A stretch of 64,000 nt of DNA from Marinobacter sp. MDS2 (GCF_030718085.1 NZ_JAVAJF010000001.1:434001-498000), one strand, 5' to 3'; positions 30,785-40,536 are shown, numbered from the stretch's first letter. Numbers and translations are program-made. The notes: a model not told the origin generated them from the sequence alone.

Positions 30785-31671
30785 GTACCTTTTGGAGCGT
30801 CTGGGTCATCGTGATCGTGCTCGGTACCATATTCGGCTGTGCTTGGCTGCTGTTGGCCACCCGCAAAGGGCAGACAAACGACACCGAAACCGAAAACACC
30901 ACTGGCCACTCGTACGATGGCATCGAAGAATATGACAACCCGCTACCCAAGTGGTGGTTCTATCTGTACCTGGGCACCTGTGTATTCGCGCTGGGTTACC
31001 TGGCCCTTTACCCGGGTCTGGGCAACTATGAAGGCCTGTTGGGGTGGACATCCACCAACCAATGGGAAGCGGAAGTACAGGAAGCTGAAGAAAAGTATGG
31101 CCCGATCTACGCGCAGTTTGGCGAAACAGCCATTCCTGAGCTCGCCCAAAACGAAGACGCCATGAAAATCGGTCAGCGCCTGTTTGCGAACAACTGCTCC
31201 GTATGTCATGGCACTGCAGCTCGCGGCCAGGTTGGCTTCCCTAACCTGACCGATGATGACTGGTTGTGGGGCGGTGAACCCGAGCAAATTCTGCACTCGA
31301 TTGCGAATGGTCGCCAGGGCAACATGACCCCCAAGGGCGTGATGCCTAATATGACCAATGAACAGGTTGACCAGGTGGTTAACTACGTTCTGAGCTTCAG
31401 TGGTCGTGAACAGGATGCCGAAGCAGCCGAAGCTGGCGCCGCTGTGTTCGCACAAGCTTGTACCGCCTGTCACGGTGCTGACGGCACCGGCATGCAGGCA
31501 GTAGGCGCACCCAACCTCACTGACAACATTTGGCTCTACGGCTCTACCTACGAGTGGATCAAAGAGACAGTTGTCAACGGTCGCCAGAACCAGATGCCTG
31601 CACAAAAAGGCCGTCTGACTGATGACCAGATTCATATCTTGGCAGCTTACGTCTACAGCTTGTCGAATTGA
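30781..31671 (+). CDS. ccoP: cbb3 oxidase subunit III, diheme cytochrome c
   Basis: 296 aa. Two N-terminal membrane helices (about 5-25 and 57-78) precede two cytochrome c domains with heme motifs CSVCHG and CTACHG. Met axial ligands are in KGVMPNM and NQMPAQK. It accepts electrons from soluble cytochromes and hands them to CcoO. YDNPLPKWWFYLY is the conserved CcoP N-terminal block. It is the last structural gene before a hairpin and ccoG. Confidence 0.98.
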   Translation: MSTFWSVWVIVIVLGTIFGCAWLLLATRKGQTNDTETENTTGHSYDGIEEYDNPLPKWWFYLYLGTCVFALGYLALYPGLGNYEGLLGWTSTNQWEAEVQEAEEKYGPIYAQFGETAIPELAQNEDAMKIGQRLFANNCSVCHGTAARGQVGFPNLTDDDWLWGGEPEQILHSIANGRQGNMTPKGVMPNMTNEQVDQVVNYVLSFSGREQDAEAAEAGAAVFAQACTACHGADGTGMQAVGAPNLTDNIWLYGSTYEWIKETVVNGRQNQMPAQKGRLTDDQIHILAAYVYSLSN

Positions 31672-31673
31672 AT

Positions 31674-31714
31674 CAAGCCCGGCCGGGGGTGACTAATCCC
31701 CGGCTTGGTCTTTT
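31674..31714 (+). terminator. probable terminator after ccoP
   Basis: The left arm CAAGCC...CGGGG pairs with CCCCGGCTTG (31698-31707) across a loop, with a small internal bulge, then GTCTTTTC. The T tail is short, so it may attenuate rather than fully stop transcription into ccoG. Confidence 0.55.
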
Positions 31715-31807
31715 CAACCCTGTATCTGCCCTGCGGGTACAGGCTTGAAAAGATCCGCAGACCCTCCGAGGCCCGCTCCCAGCACGTTTATTTACCGGGA
31801 GGTATCC

Positions 31808-33235
31808 ATGAGCAAGCAGATTCCTGTAAAGCAGGTCGATCCCACCCCTTCCGACAATAATAAAAACCCCGGAACCTACGACCTTTACGAAAGTCGAGAA
31901 AAGATCTACGTCAAAGAAGTCAAAGGACTGTTCCAGAGAATCCGGAATGTCAGCCTTGTCGCCCTCATGGGCATGTACTTTGTTTTTGCCTGGTTGACGC
32001 TGGACGGTCAACCGCTGATTCATTTCGATCTCCCGGCCCGGGAATTCCACCTCTACGGAACCACCTTCTATCCTAAAGATTTCTTTTTGCTGTCCGCCAT
32101 GCTGATCATCTCGGCATTTGGTCTGTTTTTCATAACCACCCTGTTCGGCCGTGTTTGGTGCGGTTATACCTGCCCACAAACCGTATGGACCTTTATCTTC
32201 ATGTGGATTGAGGAGAAGGTCGAAGGTAACCGAAACAAGCGGATCAAGCTCGACAAGAGCCCGAACTCTGCCGAGAAGATCACCAAGAAAACAATCAAGC
32301 ATGCGCTTTGGCTTGTCGTTGCACTGGCGACCGGCATCACGTTTATTGGTTACTTCTACCCCATCCGCGAGCTGATCGTGGATATGTTCACGCTACAAGC
32401 GAACGGCTGGGCGTATTTCTGGGTCGGTTTTTTCACTGTCGCAACTTACCTGAACGCAGGCTGGATGCGTGAGCAGGTGTGCCTGTATATGTGCCCTTAC
32501 GCGCGATTCCAATCGGTCATGTTCGATGAGAACACCCGGATTGTATCTTACGATCCGAATCGCGGTGAGCCTCGAGGCAAACGTAAGAAAGGCGTAGATC
32601 CCGAGGAAGTAGGCCTGGGTGACTGCATCGACTGCGAGCAGTGTGTGCAGGTTTGCCCTACCGGCATCGATATCCGGGACGGCCTGCAATACGAATGTAT
32701 TGGCTGCGCTCTGTGCATCGATGCTTGCGACGAGATCATGGAGAAAATGGATTATCCGAAAGGCCTGATCCGCTACACCACGGAAAACGAACTCGAAGGA
32801 AAAACCTCGAAACTGCTTCGCCCCCGCACCTTTGGCTACGGCCTTTTGTTGGCCGTCATGATTGGCGCGGTTGGGTACATTATCGCCACTCGCGTACCCG
32901 CTAAACTTGAGGTCATCCGGGATCGCGGCGCTCTCTTTAAATTTAATGGCGAAGGTCGTGTCGAAAACTCGTTCACGTTGAAACTACAGAATATGACAGA
33001 GATCCCACAAACGTTTGAGCTGTCGGTCGATGGCATGGAAGGGATCCGTATTCTCACCCAGACCAGCGTAAAGATTAAAAGCGGTGAAAACCTGTCGCTG
33101 CCCACCGTTGTTGATGTGGTTCCGGAATCGATTGAGCAAACCAACAACACCATCAGCTTCCGGGCAGAGTCGAAAACCGACCCATCGCTGCAACTTGAAA
33201 CTGAAAGCCGATTTGTGGGTCCAAGACCGCGTTAA
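31808..33235 (+). CDS. ccoG: CcoG (RdxA/RdxB/FixG), polyferredoxin for cbb3 assembly
   Basis: 475 aa. About five membrane helices hold CGYTCPQTVWTFI and MCPYARFQ motifs. Two 4Fe-4S motifs follow, CIDCEQCVQVCPTGID and CIGCALCIDACDEI, and the periplasmic C-terminal domain has an Ig-like fold. CcoG reduces Cu(II) so that CuB can be assembled in CcoN. ATG 31808 is preceded by GGGAGGT; the longer frame from 31745 runs through the terminator. Confidence 0.96.
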   Translation: MSKQIPVKQVDPTPSDNNKNPGTYDLYESREKIYVKEVKGLFQRIRNVSLVALMGMYFVFAWLTLDGQPLIHFDLPAREFHLYGTTFYPKDFFLLSAMLIISAFGLFFITTLFGRVWCGYTCPQTVWTFIFMWIEEKVEGNRNKRIKLDKSPNSAEKITKKTIKHALWLVVALATGITFIGYFYPIRELIVDMFTLQANGWAYFWVGFFTVATYLNAGWMREQVCLYMCPYARFQSVMFDENTRIVSYDPNRGEPRGKRKKGVDPEEVGLGDCIDCEQCVQVCPTGIDIRDGLQYECIGCALCIDACDEIMEKMDYPKGLIRYTTENELEGKTSKLLRPRTFGYGLLLAVMIGAVGYIIATRVPAKLEVIRDRGALFKFNGEGRVENSFTLKLQNMTEIPQTFELSVDGMEGIRILTQTSVKIKSGENLSLPTVVDVVPESIEQTNNTISFRAESKTDPSLQLETESRFVGPRPR

Positions 33236-33279
33236 TAACGGGCGCACTGCACTAAACCTTATTTGAGACGACCGAAATT

Positions 33280-33795
33280 ATGACTGACAATACCCCCGTA
33301 GCCCCATGGTACCGCCAGCCCTGGTTCTGGTTTCTGACCATTTTCCCGCTCGCGTCTATCACGTTTGGGCTCACCATGCTCGTGGTGTCCGTGAATCTGG
33401 ACACCGCCATGGTCACGGACGATTACTCGAAAGAAGGGCGTGGCATCAATATGGCCATCGCCCGGGATCAGAAAGCGTCTGAAATGCAGGTATCTGGGAA
33501 ATTGCAGCTGGCTAACCGCAAGGCCACGCTTACCCTAGACACAAAAGATGGCCCCGCAGATTTTCCGTATCTCGTCCTAAATCTTTACCACCCTACCCTT
33601 GAAGATAAGGACCGGGTGATTCAGTTCAACCGTTTGGCTGACGGAGAATATTCCGGACGCGTACTGGAAGATCTCGACGGCCGCTGGTATTTCGACTTGC
33701 AAGGCCCCGACAACGATTGGCGGGTCAAAGGGGAACTCTGGTTACCCGCCGAGCACCCTATCACCATTCAAGCAAAGGCTAACGTTCAAGAGTGA
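33280..33795 (+). CDS. ccoH: cbb3 oxidase assembly protein CcoH/FixH
   Basis: 171 aa. One membrane helix (about 13-35, FWFLTIFPLASITFGLTMLVV) anchors a periplasmic domain with DYSKEGRGINMAIARD, the FixH signature. It is needed for late cbb3 assembly and works with CcoI. Its TGA overlaps the GTG start of ccoI. Confidence 0.93.
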   Translation: MTDNTPVAPWYRQPWFWFLTIFPLASITFGLTMLVVSVNLDTAMVTDDYSKEGRGINMAIARDQKASEMQVSGKLQLANRKATLTLDTKDGPADFPYLVLNLYHPTLEDKDRVIQFNRLADGEYSGRVLEDLDGRWYFDLQGPDNDWRVKGELWLPAEHPITIQAKANVQE

Positions 33796-36200
33796 CCCCC
33801 ACCAGTTGCTTCCATTGTGGCGAGCTTGCCGAGGGTAATCCGGCGATTACCCTGAAACTTGACGATCAAGAGCGGCATTTTTGTTGCCAGGGCTGCAAAG
33901 CGGTGTGCCAGACCATCCACCAGGAGGGCCTGACAAACTTCTACGACATCCGCACCGAACCTGCCAGCACCCCGAGAGAGCTTAGCGAATCCGAACTTCT
34001 GCGCCTGCGTGAGCTGGACCACCCGCTGGTGCAGCAATCGTTTGTTGCCCCGGTGACAGCCGGGCAGGAAGCACAGCTCCTGATCGGAGAAATCACCTGC
34101 GCTGCGTGTATCTGGCTGCTCGAAAATCACATGAAGCACCAAACCGGCGTTCAGAGCTTTACGGTGAACCACACCACTCAGCGAGCCAGACTGGTCTGGT
34201 CGCCCGAGCAAGCTCATTTAAGCGACCTGCTTATCGCCATCTATGAACTGGGTTACACCGCCCGGCCTTACCAAGCAGACGCGGCCGAACAAGCCCTTAA
34301 AGCTGAAAACCGTTCCATGCTGATTCGGCTCGCGGTCGCCGGTATCGCCACCATGCAAAGCATGATGCTGGCATTCCCACTGTATTTCGAGATTGTCAGC
34401 GAGCTTTCACCTGAATTTATCAATATGTTCAGATGGTTCGGCTTTCTCGTGGCAACACCGGTTGTGTTCTACAGTGCCCGGCCGTTCTTCCGGAATGCCC
34501 GACGAGATCTCGCCTCACGACACCTGACCATGGATGTACCGGTCGCCATCGCCATTGGCCTCGCCTACGCCGCAAGTGCCTGGGTAACGGTATTCGGTGG
34601 TCAGGAAGTCTACTTTGAGTCGGTGTGCATGTTCGCGTTTTTCTTGCTGCTGGGCCGCTACATCGAAGTGCAGGCGCGCTATCGGGCCGGCCTAAGTGGT
34701 AACGCGCTGGCCGGCTTCCAGCCGGCGGTCGCCGCACTCGTCACTAACGGCGAAGCGGAGATTGTTCCTGCCCACCAAATTCAGCCTGACGATGTCATTC
34801 GGGTTCGGCCCGGGGAAACACTACCGGCTGACGGAGTCATCCTTTCCGGCCAGTCCACAATCAACGAAGCAGCACTGACCGGTGAATATTTGCCTGAAAC
34901 GCGTTCCGTCGGTGAAGCGGTTCACGCCGGGACAGTCAACGGAGAAAACCCGCTGGACATCCGAGTCACCCGTGCGGGCGCTCAGACACGCCTGTCTGGC
35001 ATTCTCCGGGTGTTGGACAGGGTTCAATCCGAAAAGCCACCTGTTGCCAGAATGGCCGACCGCATTGCCGGCAAGTTTGTCGGCCGGGTACTCATACTTG
35101 CTCCGGTAGTCTGGGTTGGATGGTGGCTAGCCGGCGCGGACAATGCTTTTGATATAACCCTGTCCGTCTTGGTTGCCACCTGCCCCTGTGCACTGTCACT
35201 GGCAACACCTACCGCCATTACCTCAGCCACGGTCCGGTTGCGAAAACTCGGTTTTCTGCCGACGCGCGGCCACACACTGGAATCGATGAACGCGATCGAT
35301 ACGGTCGTATTCGATAAAACCGGCACCCTCACCCGTGGCGAACTCACTCTCACCGACCATGCCGTGTTCGGTCCGGTTGATGAAGCCACCTGCCTTAGAA
35401 TTGCCGCGGGTCTGGAAAAGCAGTCCGAACACCCAATCGCCAAAGTCTTTCACAACATGCCCTCGGTTCCGGTGACCAACGTCACCAACCACCTGGGCGG
35501 AGGCTTGTCCGGAGAATTCGATGGCGACGCGGTGTTTATCGGCCATAAAGCCTTTGTCGCCAGTCACACCAGCGCGCCCGAACCCCAAACTGTCAGTGCC
35601 AGTGGCATGGAAATTTGGCTGGCAACCTCCACACATTGGCTGGCAAGCTTCCAGTTGGACGACCAAATCCGAGACGATGCAGCCAAGGCAATCGATACAT
35701 TGCAAAGCATGGGCATCCAAACCATCCTCCTGAGCGGCGATCGGTCCGGTCATGTCCAGCATGTCGCATCGGAACTCGGGATTTCACGCGCCATCGGTGA
35801 AGCCTCGCCAGAACAAAAACTGGACGTGTTGGACAAACTCAATCAGGAAGGCCACCGTGTTATGATGGTGGGTGATGGTTTGAATGACCTGCCTTCAATG
35901 GCCGGCGCCGGCATTTCAGTCGCGATGGGCACCGCCGCCGATCTGACACAACTAAAAGCCGATGCGGTTTTGTTGAACGGTCAGCTGTATCAACTCGTTG
36001 AGGCCATTCATACTAGCCAGAAAACCCGCCATATCATTCGCCAAAACATGATCTGGGCGTTCGGCTACAACGTGTCTGCTCTGCCCCTGGCTGCTGCGGG
36101 CCTTGTGCCACCATGGCTTGCCGCGATTGGCATGTCCCTCAGTTCACTGATCGTTGTCCTCAATGCTCTGCGCCTGAGCAGAGCCCGACGCGAGACATAG
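33792..36200 (+). CDS. ccoI: P1B-type copper ATPase for cbb3 oxidase, CcoI/FixI
   Basis: 802 aa with a GTG start overlapping the ccoH stop (GTGA). The N-terminus carries CFHCGE and FCCQGCKAVC, then a heavy-metal domain with GEITCAACIWLL. Transmembrane metal motif is ATCPCALSLATP, phosphorylation site DKTGTLT, nucleotide site SEHPIA and hinge MVGDGLNDLPS. CcoI exports copper for CuB insertion and is functionally distinct from detoxifying CopA. Note that all six family Cys are present, so it looks competent. Confidence 0.97.
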   Translation: MTPTSCFHCGELAEGNPAITLKLDDQERHFCCQGCKAVCQTIHQEGLTNFYDIRTEPASTPRELSESELLRLRELDHPLVQQSFVAPVTAGQEAQLLIGEITCAACIWLLENHMKHQTGVQSFTVNHTTQRARLVWSPEQAHLSDLLIAIYELGYTARPYQADAAEQALKAENRSMLIRLAVAGIATMQSMMLAFPLYFEIVSELSPEFINMFRWFGFLVATPVVFYSARPFFRNARRDLASRHLTMDVPVAIAIGLAYAASAWVTVFGGQEVYFESVCMFAFFLLLGRYIEVQARYRAGLSGNALAGFQPAVAALVTNGEAEIVPAHQIQPDDVIRVRPGETLPADGVILSGQSTINEAALTGEYLPETRSVGEAVHAGTVNGENPLDIRVTRAGAQTRLSGILRVLDRVQSEKPPVARMADRIAGKFVGRVLILAPVVWVGWWLAGADNAFDITLSVLVATCPCALSLATPTAITSATVRLRKLGFLPTRGHTLESMNAIDTVVFDKTGTLTRGELTLTDHAVFGPVDEATCLRIAAGLEKQSEHPIAKVFHNMPSVPVTNVTNHLGGGLSGEFDGDAVFIGHKAFVASHTSAPEPQTVSASGMEIWLATSTHWLASFQLDDQIRDDAAKAIDTLQSMGIQTILLSGDRSGHVQHVASELGISRAIGEASPEQKLDVLDKLNQEGHRVMMVGDGLNDLPSMAGAGISVAMGTAADLTQLKADAVLLNGQLYQLVEAIHTSQKTRHIIRQNMIWAFGYNVSALPLAAAGLVPPWLAAIGMSLSSLIVVLNALRLSRARRET

Positions 36201-36209
36201 GAGTTCACA

Positions 36210-36446
36210 ATGAACATTGTCATGCTTCTGATTCCCCTGATGTTGATGCTGGTAGCGCTCGGTATCTTTCTCTTTTCCTGGGCGGTCAAAAGCGGCCAGT
36301 ATGATGATCTGGATGGGCCCGCACACAGGATCCTGCACGACGACGACAAAGACATGATCCCCACAGAAGCCCGGCCTTCAGAATCGCCCTCGAAAGGCCG
36401 TCAAGGCAAAAGCGATTCGAATAAAACAACCGGGCGGTCTGACTAA
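36210..36446 (+). CDS. ccoS: cbb3 oxidase assembly protein CcoS
   Basis: 78 aa: one membrane helix (4-27) followed by FSWAVKSGQYDDLDGPAHRI, the CcoS signature, and a polar tail. Needed for cofactor insertion in cbb3 oxidase. AGGAG precedes the start, nine bases after ccoI. Confidence 0.95.
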   Translation: MNIVMLLIPLMLMLVALGIFLFSWAVKSGQYDDLDGPAHRILHDDDKDMIPTEARPSESPSKGRQGKSDSNKTTGRSD

Positions 36447-36454
36447 CCACATTC

Positions 36455-37144
36455 ATGCAACCAGAACTCTACCTTAGCTATTCGAGCGCATTTGCCATTG
36501 GACTGCTCGGCAGCACCCATTGTCTGGGCATGTGCGGAGGCATAAGCGCCTCGCTTTCAATGGCGCTGCCTGTGGGCCGTGGTTTCCGGTTTCGCCAGAC
36601 ATTGCTTCTCTTGGCTTTCAACTTTGGCCGAATCGGTAGCTATTCCCTGATTGCGGCTGGCATCGCTTTGCTCAGCACCCAGGCTGCAGGCCAATGGGCT
36701 TGGGCCGGACTTCTGCTTATGACATTGGCGGGCGTACTGCTGATATTTATGGGGCTATCAATGGGGCAATGGTGGCAGGGTATCCGCTATATCGAACGGG
36801 CAGGCGCACCCGTATGGCGAACCTTATCACCGCTCACCAAACGATTCCTTCCGGTCAATAATGCCGGGCAAGCATTGGCGCTGGGCTCTTTGTGGGGCTG
36901 GCTGCCCTGCGGATTAGTGTACAGCACGCTTGGCTGGGCCGCTCTGCAGCCTACTGTACCCAGTGCGGCGTTAACCATGTTCTTTTTCGGTTTGGGAACC
37001 CTGCCCTCAATGCTGGCAACCGGATACGCAGCGCAATGGATCCGCGGCATCAAGAGCCATCAAGGCGTGCGCAAGATCAGCGGCATCCTGCTGATACTGT
37101 TTGGATTATGGACATTGCCTATCCAGGCCTTATCGAATCTCTAA
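36455..37144 (+). CDS. DsbD/SafE-like membrane protein of the cbb3 assembly locus
   Basis: 229 aa with six predicted membrane helices. The opening GLLGSTHCLGMCGGIS gives an HCxxxC pair, and WGWLPCGLVYS recalls the DsbD helix motif PCVLP. The family (often annotated sulfite exporter TauE/SafE, Pfam DsbD_2-like) regularly follows ccoS in Pseudomonas. A role in copper or thiol handling for oxidase assembly is inference from context. It ends eight bases after ccoS starts its spacing chain, and its 3' end forms a hairpin with the ttcA 3' end. Confidence 0.82.
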   Translation: MQPELYLSYSSAFAIGLLGSTHCLGMCGGISASLSMALPVGRGFRFRQTLLLLAFNFGRIGSYSLIAAGIALLSTQAAGQWAWAGLLLMTLAGVLLIFMGLSMGQWWQGIRYIERAGAPVWRTLSPLTKRFLPVNNAGQALALGSLWGWLPCGLVYSTLGWAALQPTVPSAALTMFFFGLGTLPSMLATGYAAQWIRGIKSHQGVRKISGILLILFGLWTLPIQALSNL

Positions 37145-37157
37145 CGACTAGAGATTC
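37135..37157. terminator. hairpin spanning the stops of the convergent SafE-like gene and ttcA
   Basis: Arms GAATCTCT (37135-37142) and AGAGATTC (37150-37157) form a perfect 8-bp stem with a 7-base loop covering both stop codons. No T run follows, so it is a weak terminator or mRNA-end structure. Confidence 0.4.
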
Positions 37158-38059
37158 AAGACATCGAGGCGACCAAAATCTTCCTCGGGCTCAGCATTCT
37201 GCACCACTGCCTGGCGCTTACCCCCCAGACGTTTACCTTCTTTGAAGTCATACAGGTTCGGGTCGGCCAGATGAGAGGGCTCAACATTACACATCGCGCG
37301 GAACATGGTTTCCAGCCGGCCGGGATGCTGCTTATCCCAAGTCTGGAACATATCCTTGATAACCTGCCGCTGCAGATTTTCCTGAGAGCCGCACAGATTA
37401 CAGGGGATAATAGGATATCCGCGAAGTTCCGCGTACCGGGCAATGTCTTTTTCCCGGCTAAACGCCAGCGGCCTGATCACGGTATTGCGGCCATCATCGC
37501 TATGAAGAACCGGCGGCATAGACTTTAACTTGCCGCCGTAGAACATATTCAGAAACAGGGTTTCCAGCATATCGTCCCGGTGGTGACCAAGGGCAATTTT
37601 GGTCACCCCATGCTCTTCGGCAAAGTTATAAAGAATTCCTCGGCGCAAGCGCGAACACAAACCGCAAGTGGTCTTCCCTTCAGGGACTTTTTCCTTAACA
37701 ATGCTGTAGGTGTCTTTCTCAATGATGTGGTACTCGACCCCGAGCGCATCCAGATAGGACGGGAGCACGTCTTCAGGAAAACCTGGCTGCTTTTGGTCGA
37801 GGTTAACGGCAATGATCTCGAAGCGTACCGGTGCGCTCTTTTGAAGATTGAGCAGTATATCCAGCATCGCGTAAGAGTCTTTGCCGCCAGACAAGCAACA
37901 CATGACCTTGTCGCCCGCCTCAATCATCGAGTACTCAGCAATGGCCTGCCCGACCTCTCGGCGCAAGCGCTTCTGGAGTTTGTTCTGCTCCACCTTGAGG
38001 AGGCGCTCCTGCTCAGAAACGGGTTGGGATTCAGATTTGACAGACATTGCTTCAGACAT
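37148..38059 (-). CDS. ttcA: tRNA 2-thiocytidine synthetase TtcA
   Basis: 303 aa. PP-loop CLSGGKDS near 55-62 binds ATP, and paired CxxC motifs at C132/C135 (CGLC) and C220/C223 (CNLC) hold an Fe-S cluster. TtcA thiolates C32 of tRNAs for Arg and Ser. [14 protein letters not shown] is the conserved adenylation loop. In E. coli ttcA is near fnr; here it sits beside the cbb3 genes, divergent from a TetR regulator. Confidence 0.95.
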   Translation of the reverse strand: MSEAMSVKSESQPVSEQERLLKVEQNKLQKRLRREVGQAIAEYSMIEAGDKVMCCLSGGKDSYAMLDILLNLQKSAPVRFEIIAVNLDQKQPGFPEDVLPSYLDALGVEYHIIEKDTYSIVKEKVPEGKTTCGLCSRLRRGILYNFAEEHGVTKIALGHHRDDMLETLFLNMFYGGKLKSMPPVLHSDDGRNTVIRPLAFSREKDIARYAELRGYPIIPCNLCGSQENLQRQVIKDMFQTWDKQHPGRLETMFRAMCNVEPSHLADPNLYDFKEGKRLGGKRQAVVQNAEPEEDFGRLDVLNL

Positions 38060-38131
38060 CGGTTATCCGCTCACGAGGTAAGTGAGCCCGGAATTATACG
38101 CACCACAAACATTCAGGGACAGGACAGCAAC

Positions 38132-38785
38132 ATGGATATGTTGAATTTGAAGCCGGAAACTACGGGTAAACGCGCACTCAACCGGCAGCGAAACCGTCGA
38201 GCTATTCTGGATGCGGCCAGAGACTGTTTTCAGGAGCACGGATACGACAACAGCTCCATTCGCGATATCGTGCGCAGAACCGACCTGGCCGCCGGAACCT
38301 TCTACAATTACTTTTCTAGCAAACAGGATATTTTTGCCGCGTTGCTGACCGATTTTCTCACCTCGCTCAACGACGATATGAGCACCCGCAGAAATTCAGC
38401 GACCTCCACCAGAGAGCTGATTTATTCCACTTACCATGCACTTTATTGCGCAACGGCAAAAGATCCGGCGATTTACGAGCTGGCCCATCAAAACCAGCGG
38501 GCGCTACGAAACCTGTTTGGCTCTGACATACTCGGCCTGACACTCCTGTCACTGGAACAAGATGTTCGTACCGCAATGGAGCGAGGACTTCTGCCGAAAA
38601 CCGACCCGGACTATCTGTGCGCTACTTTTTTCGGCGTTGCTTATGATATGAGCCTGCTGGTAGCCCGCAAGGCACGAACCTGTCCTGATAGCGTTCATGA
38701 CGAAGCGGAACGTGCCGCCAGGTTTTCAACCGACCTGTTTCTCGGTGGGCTGCCAGCGTTGGGGCCCCTTCCAAGCCAAGGCTGA
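38132..38785 (+). CDS. TetR-family transcriptional regulator
   Basis: 217 aa. The helix-turn-helix region (about 24-66) reads SSIRDIVRRTDLAAGTFYNYF, a standard TetR recognition helix. The ligand domain shows DLFLGGL near the end and a conserved His/Tyr core, resembling TetR proteins in lipid or stress operons, but no effector can be named. ATG 38132 follows AGGACAGG. A much longer open frame from 37580 is antisense to ttcA and rejected. Confidence 0.88.
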   Translation: MDMLNLKPETTGKRALNRQRNRRAILDAARDCFQEHGYDNSSIRDIVRRTDLAAGTFYNYFSSKQDIFAALLTDFLTSLNDDMSTRRNSATSTRELIYSTYHALYCATAKDPAIYELAHQNQRALRNLFGSDILGLTLLSLEQDVRTAMERGLLPKTDPDYLCATFFGVAYDMSLLVARKARTCPDSVHDEAERAARFSTDLFLGGLPALGPLPSQG

Positions 38786-38803
38786 CTGGCCTAACATGCA
38801 CGC

Positions 38804-39460
38804 ATGACAACCGACCAAAAGACCCGCCCGACCAACAGCAACGCCAGCCACGAATTGAACTGGTTAACGCAACAGGTTGAACACCTTTTGCTGGCCGTTG
38901 AACACGAGTTGAGAGTGGCAGGCCCATCCGGTCTCAGTGAACTGGCCCTGATCAAAGCGCTTCAAAGCGACTGCTGGCAGTTAATCGGCCCCGTAGATTT
39001 TGCGCGCCCCGAGCAACTTTACCCCGTTCACTTTTTACTGTTTCACACGCTATATCGCCTCAGCGACGAACTATTATCCAGCGGGGAAACTATTCAGCTG
39101 TCCCCCATGTGCATTCGTCTGTTTCCGGTACATTCAGAGACTGGCACATCCCTTCCGGGGCCAAAAGATGCGCTCAGGGAGTTTTACCTCGATCTGAAGC
39201 AATACTACCTGTCTAACACCGATATCAGTGACATGATGGATCGCTTTTGGGCAGGTACAATACAGCACAAACCCGATAGCGAATCCGCTACCGCCGCGGC
39301 TGAATTACTCGGATTTGAGTCAGTTCCGGCAACGTTCGACACCGTAAAACGCCGATTCAGAAAGCTGGTGATGCAATTACACCCTGACCGCGGCGGCAGC
39401 ACGGAAGAAGTGCAGCACCTGAACGAAGCTATCGCGGTTCTCAAAGCACACTATGCATAA
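38804..39460 (+). CDS. J-domain protein of the DnaJ-related family
   Basis: 218 aa. Residues 20-140 match the DNAJ_related N-terminal domain (ELNWLTQQVEHLLLAVE, LYPVHFLLFHTLYRL). The C-terminal J-like domain contains the HPD motif in LHPDRGGS with QLN-like helix EEVQHLNEAIAVLKAHY. The J domain lies at the C-terminus, unlike DnaJ. It probably recruits an Hsp70 to an unknown client. No strong ribosome site is visible upstream; the ATG follows the TetR gene by 18 bases. Confidence 0.85.
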   Translation: MTTDQKTRPTNSNASHELNWLTQQVEHLLLAVEHELRVAGPSGLSELALIKALQSDCWQLIGPVDFARPEQLYPVHFLLFHTLYRLSDELLSSGETIQLSPMCIRLFPVHSETGTSLPGPKDALREFYLDLKQYYLSNTDISDMMDRFWAGTIQHKPDSESATAAAELLGFESVPATFDTVKRRFRKLVMQLHPDRGGSTEEVQHLNEAIAVLKAHYA

Positions 39461-39488
39461 CGTACAGCCCAGCGTCCATTGGAACACC

Positions 39489-40529
39489 ATGCTCATGATC
39501 AATTTCAGAAAACTGATATTCCTACCCGCTCTGTCCTTGATGATGGCCCTTTCATACACAGCTAGCGCCGACTTAGTGGTTCTTCAGTATCACCACGTTG
39601 ACGACAGCACGCCACCGGCCACCAGCACATCACGGTCGCTGTTCAAAGCTCAGTTACAGATGATTACCGATTTGGGGCTGGACGTCGTTCCATTGGAAAC
39701 AGCTACGCGTCAGACGCTCTCGGGTGACGCCCCGGCAACAAATCAAATCGCTATTACGTTTGATGATGCCTATGAATCGGTTTACAGCGTTGCCGCCCCT
39801 ATCCTGGACAAACAGAAGACGCCCTACACCATCTTCGTAAACACCAATTCGGTGGGCGCTAAGGGCTATATGGGTTGGGCGGAGTTAAAAGAACTGAGCG
39901 GCAAAGAATGGGTCACGATTGCCAACCATAGCGCGGATCATGCTCACCTGGCGCGAAAACCCGGTGAACCGGAAGCAGCCTGGCATACTCGAACCAACCG
40001 CAGTCTGGACCTTGCTCAAACTGCGTTAGAAAAGCACCTGGGAACCGCTGAGCCCCTATTCGCCTACCCCTACGGGGAATACGACGAAGCACTCGAACAG
40101 AAGGTGAATGACAGAGGTTGGCTAGGATTTGGCCAGCAATCGGGTTCCATAGGGCGCTATTCACACAACACACGCCTTCCCCGTTTCCCGATGGCCAATG
40201 CCTACGGGCAACTCAGCAGCCTTAAAGACAAACTGCTTAGCAAAGCCTTTCCGATGGATGCCAGCAGCCTGCCGGATGGCGTTATATCCAACAACCCACC
40301 GTCATTGACCCTGAAGCTGGAAGCCCCGCTGTCGGCTTCCCGTCTTACCTGTTTTGCATCAGGTCTTGGTCGAATCGATTTCAGCGTCACCGGTGACACG
40401 GTCACCGTACAGGCGCCAAAAGCACTGGATGCTCGCCGCTTTCGTTACAACTGCACCCACCCGGCAGGTGACGGTAGCTATTACTGGTTATCACAGCAGT
40501 GGCTGAATCTGGACGCGCCTGAAGACTAA
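39489..40529 (+). CDS. exported polysaccharide deacetylase (NodB family)
   Basis: About 346 aa with a signal peptide (ends TASA). The NodB domain has the Asp pair in ITFDDAYES (D92-D93) and zinc His in ANHSADHAHL (H147, H151), with YPYGEYDEAL as the family's late motif. VVLQYHHVDDSTP is the PgaB/IcaB-like opening. It likely removes acetyl groups from a cell-surface polysaccharide. The start is uncertain: 39453 (overlapping the previous stop), 39489 and 39495 are possible, and 39489 gives the cleanest signal peptide. Confidence 0.85.
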   Translation: MLMINFRKLIFLPALSLMMALSYTASADLVVLQYHHVDDSTPPATSTSRSLFKAQLQMITDLGLDVVPLETATRQTLSGDAPATNQIAITFDDAYESVYSVAAPILDKQKTPYTIFVNTNSVGAKGYMGWAELKELSGKEWVTIANHSADHAHLARKPGEPEAAWHTRTNRSLDLAQTALEKHLGTAEPLFAYPYGEYDEALEQKVNDRGWLGFGQQSGSIGRYSHNTRLPRFPMANAYGQLSSLKDKLLSKAFPMDASSLPDGVISNNPPSLTLKLEAPLSASRLTCFASGLGRIDFSVTGDTVTVQAPKALDARRFRYNCTHPAGDGSYYWLSQQWLNLDAPED

Positions 40530-40536
40530 TCTGCAC

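Noticed and set aside
37580..38131. Upstream extension of the TetR gene
   Set aside because: It would be antisense to ttcA, and the ribosome site and conserved start are at 38132.
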